From contig JASBUO010000073.1 of NCBI GenBank assembly GCA_030147855.1, positions 1 to 52,394 on the forward strand: a DNA stretch of 52,394 nucleotides. Reading direction: 5' to 3'. Below are positions 6,823 to 15,930 of this stretch, piece by piece (position 1 is the first letter of the stretch; each line of letters starts with the position of its first letter). A program made the translations under genes and the position numbers. Below the pieces are notes generated by a model. That model had not been told where the DNA came from. It saw only the letters and a list, made by a program, of their open reading frames with translations, and did not search any database. This stretch comes from Gammaproteobacteria bacterium (lineage in GTDB: Bacteria; Pseudomonadota; Gammaproteobacteria; Legionellales; Legionellaceae).

Positions 6823-7113
6823 ATGTCTCAGCTTGCAAAATTTAACATTGGTGATGTAGTTTTGCATAAACAACAAGGGTATCGCGCTGTTATTGTTGAT
6901 ATAGATCCACTGTTTCAGGCCTCAGGCCAGTATAATCCCCGGGCAACCACACGAGATTTCGCACACAAAAATCCATGGTACCGCTTGCTCGTCGATAAAA
7001 GCAGCCAAATGACGTACGTTGAAGAGTCTTTATTGTTGGCCGATCCAGAAGCGAAAGAACGCCCAGTTGAGAACCCACTCCTTAAAGAGTACTATAAGCG
7101 ACGACTTCACTAG
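6823..7113 (+). CDS. hspQ: Heat shock protein HspQ
   Basis: This 96-residue protein belongs to the HspQ (YccV-like) family of small hemimethylated-DNA-binding/heat-shock proteins. In enterobacteria HspQ is a Lon substrate and adaptor. Family features seen here are [19 protein letters not shown] near the N-terminus, VDIDPLF, and the central NPWYRLLVD followed by YVEESLL. The length matches the usual 100-105 residues. The gene converges with ihfA; the two stop codons overlap by a few bases at 7110-7113, so there is no room for a terminator between them. The 5' region carries the palindrome-containing repeat noted at 6762-6806. No clear heat-shock promoter was identified. Confidence 0.9.
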   Translation: MSQLAKFNIGDVVLHKQQGYRAVIVDIDPLFQASGQYNPRATTRDFAHKNPWYRLLVDKSSQMTYVEESLLLADPEAKERPVENPLLKEYYKRRLH

Positions 7114-7409
7114 TGCGTATCTTTTTTTGCTTCAACCCTTGCTTTTAACTTGCTGCCCGGCTTAAACGTGACCACACGACGCGCGGTGACAGGCACCACT
7201 TCTCCTGTTTTAGGGTTTCTCCCTGGACGTTCTGTTTTATCGCGTAAAATAAAATTACCAAACCCCGACAGCTTAACATGGTACCCATGTTCAAGCTCTT
7301 CACGTATACTTTCAAAAAACTGCTCAACAAGCAGCTTGGCATCAGGCCGCGTTAAAGCGAGCTCTTCGCATAAAAAATCTACTAAACGTGCTTTACTTAA
7401 TGCGCTCAC
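7110..7409 (-). CDS. ihfA: Integration host factor subunit alpha
   Basis: This 99-residue protein of the HU/IHF family is the alpha half of the IHF heterodimer that bends DNA at specific sites. The DNA-binding arm is conserved ([21 protein letters not shown], then [12 protein letters not shown]), with the Pro at the arm tip that intercalates into [11 protein letters not shown] and [10 protein letters not shown] match IhfA rather than HU. The start is GTG at 7409 with GAGGG upstream. In many gammaproteobacteria ihfA directly follows pheT. Here it has the same strand but is separated from pheT by a ferredoxin-like gene and an inserted plus-strand gene pair, so it must now rely on its own promoter. 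Confidence 0.93.
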   Translation of the reverse strand: MSALSKARLVDFLCEELALTRPDAKLLVEQFFESIREELEHGYHVKLSGFGNFILRDKTERPGRNPKTGEVVPVTARRVVTFKPGSKLKARVEAKKDTH

Positions 7410-7454
7410 GATTTGTCCCTCATCATGATAGCCGATTGATTTTTAAACTATTTT

Positions 7455-7463
7455 AGTATAACA
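7455..7463 (-). promoter_or_regulatory. Possible extended -10 promoter of ihfA
   Basis: On the minus strand TGTTATACT (7463 to 7455) is an extended -10 element about 45 bases before the GTG start. No good -35 box accompanies it. It would supply transcription that ihfA lost when it was separated from pheT. Confidence 0.35.
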
Positions 7464-7504
7464 CAAATTAAGAAATGAGCTAGTATCTTAAATTTAGACT
7501 AAAA

Positions 7505-7600
7505 TAACCTCAATCCTGGATAACTGTACCTCTGTACATAGATCCCTTCATTTCATCTACATTTATGGCTAGATTATTTGGACGCCAAACAAAGGTGCAA
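7505..7600 (-). mobile_element. Remnant of an IS982 3' end
   Basis: CTCAATCCTGGATAACTGTA, followed by TTTATGGCT and TTTGGACGCCAAAC, parallels the left end of the IS982 element at 1862-1935 (CTCAGTTCTGGATAACTGTA, TTTATGGCAG, TTCGGGCGCCAAAC). Only about the last 95 bases survive. The scar sits exactly where the foreign gene pair begins, between ihfA and gene 7714. Confidence 0.7.
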
Positions 7601-7653
7601 ATTTATATGGCATCTCATAGCAAAAACAATCATTCAAACAGAATGAATAAATT

Positions 7654-7681
7654 TTGACTAAATGACCGATTATTCTACAAT
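7654..7681 (+). promoter_or_regulatory. Sigma-70-like promoter of gene 7714
   Basis: TTGACT (7654-7659) and TACAAT (7676-7681) are spaced by 16 bases. Transcription would start near 7688, shortly before the GGAGAG ribosome-binding site and the ATG at 7714. Confidence 0.6.
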
Positions 7682-7713
7682 ATAAGACAGATGGCTATTT
7701 TTGGAGAGCAAAC

Positions 7714-8319
7714 ATGGGATTTTCAATTAAAAACCTAGGCTTAGGCGTCATAGGGCTCTTTTCCCCTAGGAAAGATGAAACACCCGCAGAAAAAGAAAAG
7801 CGGTTGGTGACTGAAACTTTTGACATGATGATAAAGAAGTTAAAGTTCATTCAAACCGATTTAGAAGGTACTTTTTCTGAACAAAAAGACAAAATACGTG
7901 AGATAGAAAAACCTATGCTCGCCATAAGAGAAGCGCTTGGGCAGACTAAAGAACAATATGACGCAGGAAATATCGAACTCAACACCCTAAAAACTGACTG
8001 GAAAAATATTATTGAACATGAAACCCAAGGCTTAATTGCAATAGAGGTTCACCTTAAAACCTCAAGCATGGTTTACCATCATGCGCATAAACTCATTCAA
8101 AGTTTTTTGCACTGGGCACAAGGTGCTTTGGAGTATTTAGGTGTCTTATCGCCTACCGCAGAAGGAGTACCACCTAAAAAGCCATGGATTAAAGAGCGTG
8201 AAAACTCAGCGATGAATGCCGAAGATGTGCGCCACTTTGAAGACAATCTACCGGCTAATAAAAAAGAAGGTCCCGACGAGGCTGAAGACCCATCAAATGG
8301 ACCAGAAAATAGAATTTAA
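7714..8319 (+). CDS. Unknown helical protein, first of a tandem paralogous pair
   Basis: The 201-residue product is unrecognised. A short apolar N-terminal stretch (SIKNLGLGVIGLFS) is too short for a certain membrane helix. The body is strongly helical and charged, and residues 85-160 include TKEQYDAGNIELNTLKTDW, HAHKLIQSFLHWAQGALEYLG and PWIKERE. The tail is acidic and polar. The second gene of the pair repeats the same blocks (TRDQYMNGRIDGHALKTEW, HEKIQAFLKWANSILNKIG, AWIQEQ), so the two arose by duplication. GGAGAG precedes the ATG and a good promoter lies at 7654-7681. Position next to an IS982 scar and inside an otherwise conserved operon suggests recent acquisition. A secreted or host-directed role is possible, but nothing in the sequence proves it. 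Confidence 0.8.
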   Translation: MGFSIKNLGLGVIGLFSPRKDETPAEKEKRLVTETFDMMIKKLKFIQTDLEGTFSEQKDKIREIEKPMLAIREALGQTKEQYDAGNIELNTLKTDWKNIIEHETQGLIAIEVHLKTSSMVYHHAHKLIQSFLHWAQGALEYLGVLSPTAEGVPPKKPWIKERENSAMNAEDVRHFEDNLPANKKEGPDEAEDPSNGPENRI

Positions 8320-8349
8320 TATCACATCATCGAATATTGGAGAATCAAA

Positions 8350-8930
8350 ATGGTCAATTTTTTTCAGGGAAAATGGGGTGAACACCAAGAAAAACAACAA
8401 AAAGTAGAAAAAAGAAAGCTCAACAAGACGAGCGCGCACTCATTGCAAGAACCTATCTTGATATAGCGTCAAAACTACAAACCATTTCTGAGCTGCTTTG
8501 CGAGTATTATGACAACTCAACGCATGCTGCAAAAAAAGAACTCATTAGAGAACCTATTAAACAATTAATAGAGGCATTAGAAAAAACAAGAGATCAATAT
8601 ATGAACGGGAGAATTGATGGTCACGCACTCAAAACTGAGTGGGAGGGCACTATTCAAACGCATATGGATAAGATTGATAAGCTCCACGATCCAGAAGATG
8701 TGTCTTATCACGATATGCATGAAAAAATACAAGCTTTTCTTAAATGGGCGAATAGCATACTCAACAAAATAGGTCTTGGTACAAAAGAAACCAACCCCCA
8801 TAGAAAAGCCTGGATACAAGAACAAACAACCAGTGTTTCACTTGCCAAAGAAGTCAAAGAGTTCGGGAAAAAGATGGACCCATCAGACAATGAGACTGAA
8901 CCGTCAGGTGAAGCTCTAACACAACATTAA
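8350..8930 (+). pseudogene. Second paralog of the pair, frameshifted near its 5' end
   Basis: From the ATG at 8350 the frame reads MVNFFQGKWGEHQEKQQKVEK, then shifts at an A6 run (8408-8413). The correct continuation lies in another frame (KKAQQDERALIARTYLDIAS, on to the QYMNGRIDGHALKTEW block) and ends at 8930. Repairing one A gives a protein of about 190 residues aligned with the gene at 7714. Internal ATG codons such as 8601 could still start a 109-residue C-terminal piece. Its 3' end overlaps the convergent ferredoxin-like gene by 15 bases. The break may be decay, slippage or a sequencing error. Function unknown. Confidence 0.65.
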
Positions 8931-9293
8931 CAGCATCGCAGCACTTGGCGCCTCTTTATCAGTGTCAAGCAAGTGCTGCGTACATAGTTTTCCTTCAAGT
9001 ACATGGGTTTGAATAATTTCATCTAAGTCATTCGTTGAGGTATAGGTATACCATACCCCTTCTGGATAAATCACAAGACAAGGCCCCAACTTACAGCGCC
9101 CCAGACAGCCCGACTGACTTACTCGCACTCTACCAGGTCCATTTAGGCCTTGCGCTTTCAATACATGCTGTAAATAAGTCATGTAAGGAAGGCCACCTGT
9201 ATTAGCACAACATGTTTTACCTGGTGCTTTTTGATTGGTACACATAAAGATATGCCGCTCATAATACGGTGGATTTGGGCTTTCAGGCATCAT
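8916..9293 (-). CDS. (2Fe-2S) ferredoxin, thioredoxin-like fold
   Basis: The 125-residue protein resembles stand-alone 2Fe-2S ferredoxins of the thioredoxin-like fold (COG3411-like, as in NuoE C-terminal domains). Cysteines that could hold the cluster are FMCTNQK and GKTCCANT in the N-terminal part and SGCLGRCKLGPCLVIYPEG in the second half. GVWYTYTSTNDLDEIIQTHV is the typical C-terminal helix. Its ATG overlaps the pheT stop (ATGA), so it is translationally coupled to pheT. The last residues (SAAMLLMLC) are atypical, and the 3' end overlaps the inserted convergent gene, so the natural C-terminus may have been altered by the insertion. The electron-transfer partner is unknown. Confidence 0.8.
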   Translation of the reverse strand: MMPESPNPPYYERHIFMCTNQKAPGKTCCANTGGLPYMTYLQHVLKAQGLNGPGRVRVSQSGCLGRCKLGPCLVIYPEGVWYTYTSTNDLDEIIQTHVLEGKLCTQHLLDTDKEAPSAAMLLMLC

Positions 9294-11680
9294 GCGGCAC
9301 CATCGCGCACATGAATCGGGAGCTTCTCCTCAAGCGCTGCAATCACTGACTCAATGAGTGGCGTAATATCTTGCTCTGTAAGGGTACGTGCTGCATCTTG
9401 AAATGTGAGCGCAATAGCCAAGCTCTTTTTACCTGCAGGCACTTGTTCGCCAGTGTATTGATCAAACCAATCAAATGACTGCAATAAGTGTGAAGCTTTT
9501 GCCATGGCTTTTCGGGTGACTACTTCAATCTCTGAGGCACATACCGTTTCATCCACGAGTAGTGACAAGTCACGACGCACACGCGGGTATTTTGAAATAG
9601 TTTTGTAACGTCGCCTTTCTGTGCTATCCAGTATATCTAGCGCCACTTCAAATAACATCACCTCGGCATCTACATCAAACGACTCAGCAAGTGCTGGATG
9701 TAATACCCCCATCCAACCAATTGCGCGCTCTCCTAAATAAAGGCGCGCAGATTTTCCAGGATGTAGTGCGTGCATTGTTTCCGGTACAACGTTTAGTGGT
9801 AGTGAAAGATGGGCAAAAAGCGCTTCTAAATCCCCTTTCATATCGTAAAAATCGTACTCACGCGTCGGCTCACTCCAATTAAGTGCCCCACACTCCCCCA
9901 TTACCAAGCCGGCAAGTGATGAGCGCTCGCGAAGTGAACCATCTTGCATGTCAAATACCACGCCTATTTCAAAGCATCGCATTTCATTTTGTTGACGCGA
10001 TACGTTATTGAGCAGCGCTGCAATCAAACCAGGCCACAAACTTACGCGCATTTGAGACAGTTCGGGTGAAAGCGGATTTAATAAGCTCAATGTTGCTGCA
10101 TCAGGACAAAAGGCTGCTTGAAGCGCTGGGTCGACAAAACTATAACTTATAATTTCATGATAGCCACGAGCACTTAAACACGATGACACACGCCGGCTTA
10201 TTTGTTGAAATACACTGAGTGTCCCCCGACGTAATACACCAGAAGATGTTTTAGGCACCAAGGCATCATAGCCATAAAGTCTTGCCACTTCTTCGACCAA
10301 ATCAACTTCTAGAGATAAATCAAAACGATAAGATGGTACGGTAATATGCCAAGCATCATCATGCTGTGTAATCACTTCCATACCCAAGGCTTCTAGGAGC
10401 GTTTGTATTTGCTTTTCAGGCACGTCAAGACCTGTTAAAGCTGCCACACGGGCCGGTTTAAATGTAATACGTTTTTCAGGCAAGTAATCAGGTGTGTGTG
10501 TCCACACAACAGGGCCTGGTGTGCCGCCTGTTATTTCAAGCAAAAGTGCTGTTGCACGCTCTATCATCTTCGAGTGCAGTGCTGGGTCAACCCCTCTCTC
10601 AAAACGCTGTGAAGCGTCCGTGCAAAGCCCATGGGCTCTTGCAACACCCGCAATATGGTGCGGCTCAAAAAAAGCACTCTCAAACAATACATCGGTTGTG
10701 TCAGATGTTACAGCGCTTGCATCTCCCCCCATTACACCTGCTATGGCGAGCGGGCCATTATCATCTGCAATGACTAACACACCGTCATTAAGTGTCACTT
10801 CCTGCCCACCAAGTAGCACAAGTGCTTCACCTTTTTGGCTAAAACGGACTTGAATGGGGCCTGAAATTTTTGCGGCATCAAAGGCATGCATTGGTTGGCC
10901 AAATTCGAGCATGACATATTGCGTTACATCAACCGCTGGATGAATGGGTCGAATACCTCCTCGGCGCAAACGCTCTTGCATCCAGAGTGGTGTTTCAGCA
11001 GTTGGATTTATGTCTTTTACGAGTCGCAGTGCATAACCAGGACACGCTGCTTTTTCTAAAACGTTTACCTGGGCGCTTGCATCAGTAAGCGCTACCACGG
11101 ATTCAATGGTAGGTGTCTGCAGTGGTGTGTTGGTCAGTGCTGAAACTTCTCGCGCAATACCCCGCATGCTAAGGCAGTCTGCACGATTCGGAGTTAACTC
11201 AACAATCAAAATATTATCATTTAGCTTCAAATACGACTCTAGTGGCACACCAATCGGTGCGCTTTCCGGAAGCTCTAAAATGCCTTCAGCATTCTCTTCG
11301 AGGCCAAGCTCAACTGACGAGCAAATCATGCCCTGTGAGAGCTCACCACGCAATGAGGTTTCTTGAATATGTATGTCGCCCGGCAAGTCTGCGCCCGGTC
11401 GTGCTAAAGCAACTTTTAAGTTTGTACGTACATTAGAAGCGCCACAGACAATCTGAACTGGCAAATCTTCACCCACATCAACTGTACAAATGGTTAGTTT
11501 ATCTGCTTTGGGATGCGGCACAGTTTCAACCACATGAGCCACAACCACATGGGTAAATGCACCCGCAGCAGGCATGACCTCATCTACCTCAAGCCCTGCC
11601 ATCGTTAACTTTTCAGCCAGCATAGCTGTACTTAATGACGTATTAACCCACTCAGAGAGCCAGGATTCACTCACTTTCAT
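9290..11680 (-). CDS. pheT: Phenylalanine-tRNA ligase beta subunit
   Basis: The 796-residue beta subunit of the alpha2-beta2 enzyme binds tRNA-Phe and edits mischarged tyrosine. The domains appear in order: an N-terminal EMAP-type tRNA-binding fold (about 39-150, VVAHVVETVPHPKADKLTIC and GMICSSVELGL), a B3/B4 editing domain (about 200-400, GRxMHAFD-like GQPMHAFDA, then GVMGG and FESAFF), B5 (about 400-470, DLSLEVDLVEEVARLYGYD), the pseudo-catalytic core, and a C-terminal FDX-ACB domain (YKTISKYPRVRRDLSLLVDE). Length is standard (E. coli 795). It follows pheS after 14 bases and overlaps the ferredoxin-like gene downstream. Confidence 0.97.
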   Translation of the reverse strand: MKVSESWLSEWVNTSLSTAMLAEKLTMAGLEVDEVMPAAGAFTHVVVAHVVETVPHPKADKLTICTVDVGEDLPVQIVCGASNVRTNLKVALARPGADLPGDIHIQETSLRGELSQGMICSSVELGLEENAEGILELPESAPIGVPLESYLKLNDNILIVELTPNRADCLSMRGIAREVSALTNTPLQTPTIESVVALTDASAQVNVLEKAACPGYALRLVKDINPTAETPLWMQERLRRGGIRPIHPAVDVTQYVMLEFGQPMHAFDAAKISGPIQVRFSQKGEALVLLGGQEVTLNDGVLVIADDNGPLAIAGVMGGDASAVTSDTTDVLFESAFFEPHHIAGVARAHGLCTDASQRFERGVDPALHSKMIERATALLLEITGGTPGPVVWTHTPDYLPEKRITFKPARVAALTGLDVPEKQIQTLLEALGMEVITQHDDAWHITVPSYRFDLSLEVDLVEEVARLYGYDALVPKTSSGVLRRGTLSVFQQISRRVSSCLSARGYHEIISYSFVDPALQAAFCPDAATLSLLNPLSPELSQMRVSLWPGLIAALLNNVSRQQNEMRCFEIGVVFDMQDGSLRERSSLAGLVMGECGALNWSEPTREYDFYDMKGDLEALFAHLSLPLNVVPETMHALHPGKSARLYLGERAIGWMGVLHPALAESFDVDAEVMLFEVALDILDSTERRRYKTISKYPRVRRDLSLLVDETVCASEIEVVTRKAMAKASHLLQSFDWFDQYTGEQVPAGKKSLAIALTFQDAARTLTEQDITPLIESVIAALEEKLPIHVRDGAA

Positions 11681-11694
11681 TGGCGTATCCTAAT

Positions 11695-12723
11695 TTAAAA
11701 CTGCTTTAAAAAATTCAAGTCGTGTTCAAACATCATGCGTAGATCATCAATGCCAAAATAAAGCATTGCCAGCCTATCGATACCAAGCCCAAAGGCAAAG
11801 CCTTGGTACGCATCAGGAGATAATCCCACCGCATTCAATACATTAGGATGCACCATGCCACAGCCAAGGACTTCAAGCCAGCCCGTAAAGCCACACACGC
11901 GACACCCTTTGCCATCGCATGTCGTACACCCAATATCTGCTTCTGCAGAAGGTTCTGTAAAAGGAAAATAAGAAGGCCTAAAGCGCACATCTACCGTTTT
12001 TTCAAAGAAGTGCGTAAAGAAATCTTGCAATACACCTTTCAAGCTTGCCAAAGTAACCCCTTGGCTTGTATCGTCAATTAGTAACCCCTCTAATTGATGA
12101 AACATGGGCGTATGTGTCACATCTGAGTCGCGTCGATAAACACGACCCGGCGCAATGAGCCGAAAAGGAGGCTTGCCTCCCGCTTGCATTGCGCGAATTT
12201 GAACAGGAGAAGTATGTGTTCTTAAGAGCCTGCCATCACCAAAATAAAAGGTATCATGCATAGCCCGTGCTGGGTGGTGATCAGGTATATTGAGCGCCTC
12301 AAAATTGTAGTGCTCTGTTTCCACTTCAGGGCCATCAAGTACATCAAAGCCAAGCCGGCTAAAGTAGTCAACGATTTTGTCGCGCACTTGCGTAATGGGG
12401 TGCAAGGTACCTGTGTTTTTAACACGCCCAGGTAATGTGACATCAATCCGCTCACTGACAAGCTTTGCTTCTAATTCGAGCACTTTTAGCTGTTCATTTT
12501 TTTCATCTAGGCACGCCATAATATGACGTTTCACCTGGTTAACAGCCTGCCCCACTTTGGGTTTTTCGGCCGGTGGCAGCGAAGACACACCTTTCAAGAT
12601 GTCGGTTAGCTTACCTTTTTTACCTAAAAAATTTACGCGAACCGCATCCAGTGCATCAAGGCGCTCTGCCATATCAATGGCTTTAAGCGCCTCTTTTTCT
12701 ACAGTCGTAATGTCATCCAACAT
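11695..12723 (-). CDS. pheS: Phenylalanine-tRNA ligase alpha subunit
   Basis: The 342-residue catalytic subunit charges tRNA-Phe. An N-terminal coiled-coil arm (about 1-85) contacts the tRNA. The class II core shows motif 1 around [19 protein letters not shown], motif 2 at [11 protein letters not shown] with [21 protein letters not shown], and motif 3 at [28 protein letters not shown] is the phenylalanine-pocket region. [14 protein letters not shown] knuckle is present. Length is close to the E. coli enzyme (327). It starts 3 bases after rplT, in the usual rpmI-rplT-pheS-pheT order, so it is very likely cotranscribed with the ribosomal protein genes. Confidence 0.97.
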   Translation of the reverse strand: MLDDITTVEKEALKAIDMAERLDALDAVRVNFLGKKGKLTDILKGVSSLPPAEKPKVGQAVNQVKRHIMACLDEKNEQLKVLELEAKLVSERIDVTLPGRVKNTGTLHPITQVRDKIVDYFSRLGFDVLDGPEVETEHYNFEALNIPDHHPARAMHDTFYFGDGRLLRTHTSPVQIRAMQAGGKPPFRLIAPGRVYRRDSDVTHTPMFHQLEGLLIDDTSQGVTLASLKGVLQDFFTHFFEKTVDVRFRPSYFPFTEPSAEADIGCTTCDGKGCRVCGFTGWLEVLGCGMVHPNVLNAVGLSPDAYQGFAFGLGIDRLAMLYFGIDDLRMMFEHDLNFLKQF

Positions 12724-12726
12724 ACG

Positions 12727-13086
12727 TTACAGGCCCAAAGCCTCTTTTGCACGTGCTGCAAGTGCTGCAAATGCTGGTTTATCATGCACAGCCATATCTG
12801 CCAATACTTTTCGGTCTAACTCAACATTCGCTTTTTTCAAACCATCAATGAGTCGGCTGTAAGATAAACCACTCACACGTGCTTCTGCATTGATTCGGGT
12901 AATCCAAAGCGCACGAAACTGACGTTTTTTCTGACGACGGTCACGATATGCATATTGGCCAGCTTTAATAACCGCCTGCTTCGCAACGCGATACACACGA
13001 CTACGCGCACCGTAATAACCTTTAGCTTGTTGTAATACTTTTTTGTGACGCGCTTTCGCCGTCACACCACGTTTAACTCTTGGCAT
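12727..13086 (-). CDS. rplT: Ribosomal protein bL20
   Basis: The 119-residue protein matches bL20 at full length (117-119 typical). The basic N-terminal extension ([20 protein letters not shown], then [15 protein letters not shown]) threads into 23S rRNA, and [18 protein letters not shown] starts the globular part. bL20 is needed early in 50S assembly and, in E. coli, represses rpmI-rplT translation by binding their mRNA. The gene lies 14 bases after rpmI and 3 before pheS. Whether the regulatory pseudoknot exists here was not determined. Confidence 0.97.
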   Translation of the reverse strand: MPRVKRGVTAKARHKKVLQQAKGYYGARSRVYRVAKQAVIKAGQYAYRDRRQKKRQFRALWITRINAEARVSGLSYSRLIDGLKKANVELDRKVLADMAVHDKPAFAALAARAKEALGL

Positions 13087-13100
13087 AATTCATTCTCCCC

Positions 13101-13301
13101 TTAACTACCTTGCAACATGCGTTTCGCTAGACGTGCATCACATGCCTTAAGGCGTGTTGCCTGTACGCGAGCATCACGCTTTTTCTTGGTGGTATGCTTC
13201 GTGAGAATGTGATTTCGGTTCGCCCCACGGCGTTTTACAGCCCCGCTGGCTAATTTACGGAAGCGCTTCGCCGCTCCACGATGTGATTTTAACTTTGGCA
13301 T
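13101..13301 (-). CDS. rpmI: Ribosomal protein bL35
   Basis: The 66-residue protein is a standard-length bL35 of the 50S subunit. The family pattern is plain: [16 protein letters not shown] at the N-terminus, then a central basic segment ([19 protein letters not shown]) and a short C-terminal helix. It follows infC after about 49 bases in the classic infC-rpmI-rplT order. Those bases are the likely place for the L20-responsive control known in E. coli, though no specific structure was recognised. Confidence 0.96.
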   Translation of the reverse strand: MPKLKSHRGAAKRFRKLASGAVKRRGANRNHILTKHTTKKKRDARVQATRLKACDARLAKRMLQGS

Positions 13302-13350
13302 AACGTTTGTAACTCCGCATTTAACTCATATCAACATAATATGAATTCAG

Positions 13351-13884
13351 TTATTTTTTCTTAGGTGATAACACCATCAATAATTGTCGACCTTCTCGCT
13401 TCGGATGTTGTTCAATCACAGCAATATCTACTGTATCTTCTTTCAAACGCTCGAGAATGCGCATACCTAATTCTTGATGTGCCATTTCACGCCCTCTAAA
13501 CCGAAGGGTTACTTTGACTTTATCTCCATTCGCAAGGAAACGTGTCAGGTTGCGTAGCTTGACCTGATAATCTCCTTCCTCCGTTGTTGGACGGAATTTA
13601 AGTTCCTTAATTTGTACATGCTTTTGTTTTTTGCGTGCTTCTGCTTGTTTTTTACTTGCTTCAAACAAAAACTTTCCGTAATCCATCACGCGACAGACAG
13701 GTGGCTTGGCCGTTGGCGAAATTTCAACAAGATCAAGTCCACTTTCATCAGCCAGGCGCAATGCTTCTCTCAGTGAAAGAATGCCCGCCTGCTCACCGTC
13801 TGCATCGATTAAACGCACTTCAGGGACCTTGATTTGCTCATTGATTCTCGCGCGATCGGTATCACGCTTGACTGGTGCACTAAT
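13351..13884 (-). CDS. infC: Translation initiation factor IF-3, with ATT start codon
   Basis: IF-3 binds the 30S subunit and proofreads start codon and initiator tRNA. The 177-residue form assumed here starts at ATT (13884-13882), eight bases after GGAGG (13897-13893), and reads [18 protein letters not shown]. Conserved motifs follow: N-domain [33 protein letters not shown], the lysine-rich linker, and C-domain [20 protein letters not shown] with [11 protein letters not shown] longer in-frame ATG at 13938 lies inside thrS and would add residues unlike the family. ATT starts are the known basis of IF-3 autoregulation. The ribosome-binding site lies within the thrS 3' end, 4 bases before the start region, so the genes are coupled. 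Confidence 0.95.
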   Translation of the reverse strand: MSAPVKRDTDRARINEQIKVPEVRLIDADGEQAGILSLREALRLADESGLDLVEISPTAKPPVCRVMDYGKFLFEASKKQAEARKKQKHVQIKELKFRPTTEEGDYQVKLRNLTRFLANGDKVKVTLRFRGREMAHQELGMRILERLKEDTVDIAVIEQHPKREGRQLLMVLSPKKK

Positions 13885-13888
13885 GGTT

Positions 13889-15817
13889 TTATCCTCCAAC
13901 TGGTTCAGCACGACTCTTTGTGCTAATTTCTTTAACAAGCCGCTGATAAAATGCTTCTATTGTCATTTGGCCTAAGTCCGTGCCATCACAAGAACGCACA
14001 CTAACAAGCCCTTCAGCAACTTCTTTATCCCCTACAATTAAAAGGTATGGAACCTTTTGTAAAGTATGCTCGCGAATTTTAAAGCCTATTTTCTCATTTC
14101 TCAAGTCAAAATTTGCACGAATATGATTTTTTTGCAAAATTTCATACATTTTTGCACCATATTCATGTTGCTTTTCACTAATTGTTGTTACAACCACCTG
14201 TGTGGGTGCAAGCCAAAGTGGAAACTTGCCAGCATAATGTTCAATTAAAATCCCCATGAATCGTTCAAAGGTTCCAAGAATGGCACGATGAATCATCACG
14301 GGTAATTGTTTTGAGCCGTCTTCTGCAATAAATTGCGCATCCAGCCGCTCTGGCATAGAAAAATCAATTTGGAATGTCCCGCATTGCCAAATACGACCCA
14401 GCGAGTCGGCCAATGAACATTCAATTTTAGGGCCATAAAAAGCACCCTCTCCTGGGGCATCCTCCCATACAATACCATACCCACGCATGGCATTTGCAAG
14501 TGCTGCTTCGGCTTTGTCCCATACTGCGTCGCTGCCAACCCGTTTTTCAGGTCTGAGTGCTAAGCGATAGGTCATACTATCAAACCCAAAATCGGCATAC
14601 ACTGATTGCACTAACCCTAACAACGTGGCTACTTCGGCTTGGACTTGGTCTTCTGAACAAAAAATATGCCCATCATCTTGCACAAAGTTTCGAACCCGCA
14701 TTAAGCCGTGCAAGGCGCCTGATGGCTCACACCGATGGCAATTGCCAAATTCGGCATATCGTACCGGCAAATCGCGGTAACTTCTAAGACCCTGATTATA
14801 AATTTGAACATGGCACGGGCAATTCATTGGCTTAACCGCATAACTGCGATTCTCTGTTTCAGTTAAAAACATGTTTTCGCGAAAGTTATCCCAATGCCCT
14901 GACTTTTCCCACAGTATTTTATCGACTAACTGGGGCGTTCTAATTTCTTGATAATTCAGTTCTGCCAGGCGCTCACGAATGTATTGTTGCAAAGTACGAT
15001 AGATGGTCCACCCCTTCGCATGCCAAAAAACCATACCGGGTGCAATATCTTGGAAATGGAATAAATCGAGCGCTTTCCCAATTTTTCGGTGATCCCGTTT
15101 TTCAGCTTCTTCGATACGAAACAAATACGCACTCAGCGCTTTTTTATCCGCCCATGCAGTGCCATAAATACGCTGCAACATTACATTATTGGAGTCTCCG
15201 CGCCAATAAGCGCCTGCAAGCTTGGTTAATTTAAAAGCTTTCAAAAAGCCGGTTGAAGGTACGTGCGGACCACGACACAAGTCTTCAAAGTCACCTTGTC
15301 GATACAGCGATAATACTTCGCCTTCCGGAATGTCCCGAATGATTTCCGCCTTGTAGCTCTCCCCCAAACTCTCAAAATAAGCAATGGCTTCATCCCGTGG
15401 TAATTCACGACGTACAACAGGTATGTTCTCTTTCACAAGCGCATGCATTTTTTCTTCAATACGCACTAAATCGTCTGGTGTAAAAGGTCTATCAAATGCA
15501 AAGTCATAATAAAACCCATCATCAATTACGGGGCCTATCGTTACTTGTGCCTGAGGAAACAGCGACTGTACGGCCTGTGCAAGCAAATGCGCTGTTGAAT
15601 GTCGAATCACTTCAAGCGCTTCGGGCGATTTTTCAGTTAAAATGGCAAGCGTTGCATCCGCTGTAATTTCAAAACTCATGTCTACCAAAACATCGTTTAC
15701 ATATGCAGCAATAGCGGCTTTAGAAAGACCTGGGCCAATACTTTCAGCGACTTTATAAGCTGTAACAGGGGCTTCAAATGGAAGCTGCTTTCCATCTGGC
15801 AAGGTGATTGTTAACAT
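13889..15817 (-). CDS. thrS: Threonine-tRNA ligase
   Basis: The 642-residue class II synthetase charges tRNA-Thr. The domains run in order: TGS (about 1-62), the editing SAD domain (about 63-225, with [12 protein letters not shown] and a Cys in [15 protein letters not shown]), the catalytic core (about 240-530) with the zinc ligands Cys in MNCPCHVQ and later His residues, motif 2 in [15 protein letters not shown], and motif 3 near [18 protein letters not shown], and the anticodon-binding domain at the C-terminus. The length equals the E. coli enzyme. The start lies 22 bases after the tRNA-Val gene, which shares its promoter. In E. coli ThrS represses its own translation through a tRNA-like leader; such a leader has no room here. 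Confidence 0.97.
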   Translation of the reverse strand: MLTITLPDGKQLPFEAPVTAYKVAESIGPGLSKAAIAAYVNDVLVDMSFEITADATLAILTEKSPEALEVIRHSTAHLLAQAVQSLFPQAQVTIGPVIDDGFYYDFAFDRPFTPDDLVRIEEKMHALVKENIPVVRRELPRDEAIAYFESLGESYKAEIIRDIPEGEVLSLYRQGDFEDLCRGPHVPSTGFLKAFKLTKLAGAYWRGDSNNVMLQRIYGTAWADKKALSAYLFRIEEAEKRDHRKIGKALDLFHFQDIAPGMVFWHAKGWTIYRTLQQYIRERLAELNYQEIRTPQLVDKILWEKSGHWDNFRENMFLTETENRSYAVKPMNCPCHVQIYNQGLRSYRDLPVRYAEFGNCHRCEPSGALHGLMRVRNFVQDDGHIFCSEDQVQAEVATLLGLVQSVYADFGFDSMTYRLALRPEKRVGSDAVWDKAEAALANAMRGYGIVWEDAPGEGAFYGPKIECSLADSLGRIWQCGTFQIDFSMPERLDAQFIAEDGSKQLPVMIHRAILGTFERFMGILIEHYAGKFPLWLAPTQVVVTTISEKQHEYGAKMYEILQKNHIRANFDLRNEKIGFKIREHTLQKVPYLLIVGDKEVAEGLVSVRSCDGTDLGQMTIEAFYQRLVKEISTKSRAEPVGG

Positions 15818-15839
15818 GTTGAATTCTCATCAAATCTGA

Positions 15840-15914
15840 TGGTAGGCGCGAGTGGGATCGAACCACCGACCACCACCATGTCAAGGTGGTGCTCTACCAC
15901 TGAGCTACGCGCCT
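15840..15914 (-). tRNA. tRNA-Val (anticodon GAC)
   Basis: The 75-base gene folds as a complete cloverleaf. The acceptor arms AGGCGCG and CGCGCCT pair over 7 bp, the anticodon stem CCACC and GGTGG encloses TTGACAT with anticodon GAC, and the T-arm contains GGTTCGATCCC. The CCA end is encoded (15842-15840). It lies 22 bases before thrS on the same strand, so RNase processing of the shared transcript would leave thrS mRNA with a very short leader. Confidence 0.95.
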
Positions 15915-15930
15915 GTATCGACAGGCGGTG

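Noticed and set aside
10492-10853. Two overlapping plus-strand frames inside pheT
   Set aside because: They are antisense shadows of a well-conserved gene, with no start signals or homology.
13885-13938. ATG start of infC at 13938
   Set aside because: It would lie inside thrS and add 18 residues unlike IF-3; the ATT at 13884 has a proper ribosome-binding site.
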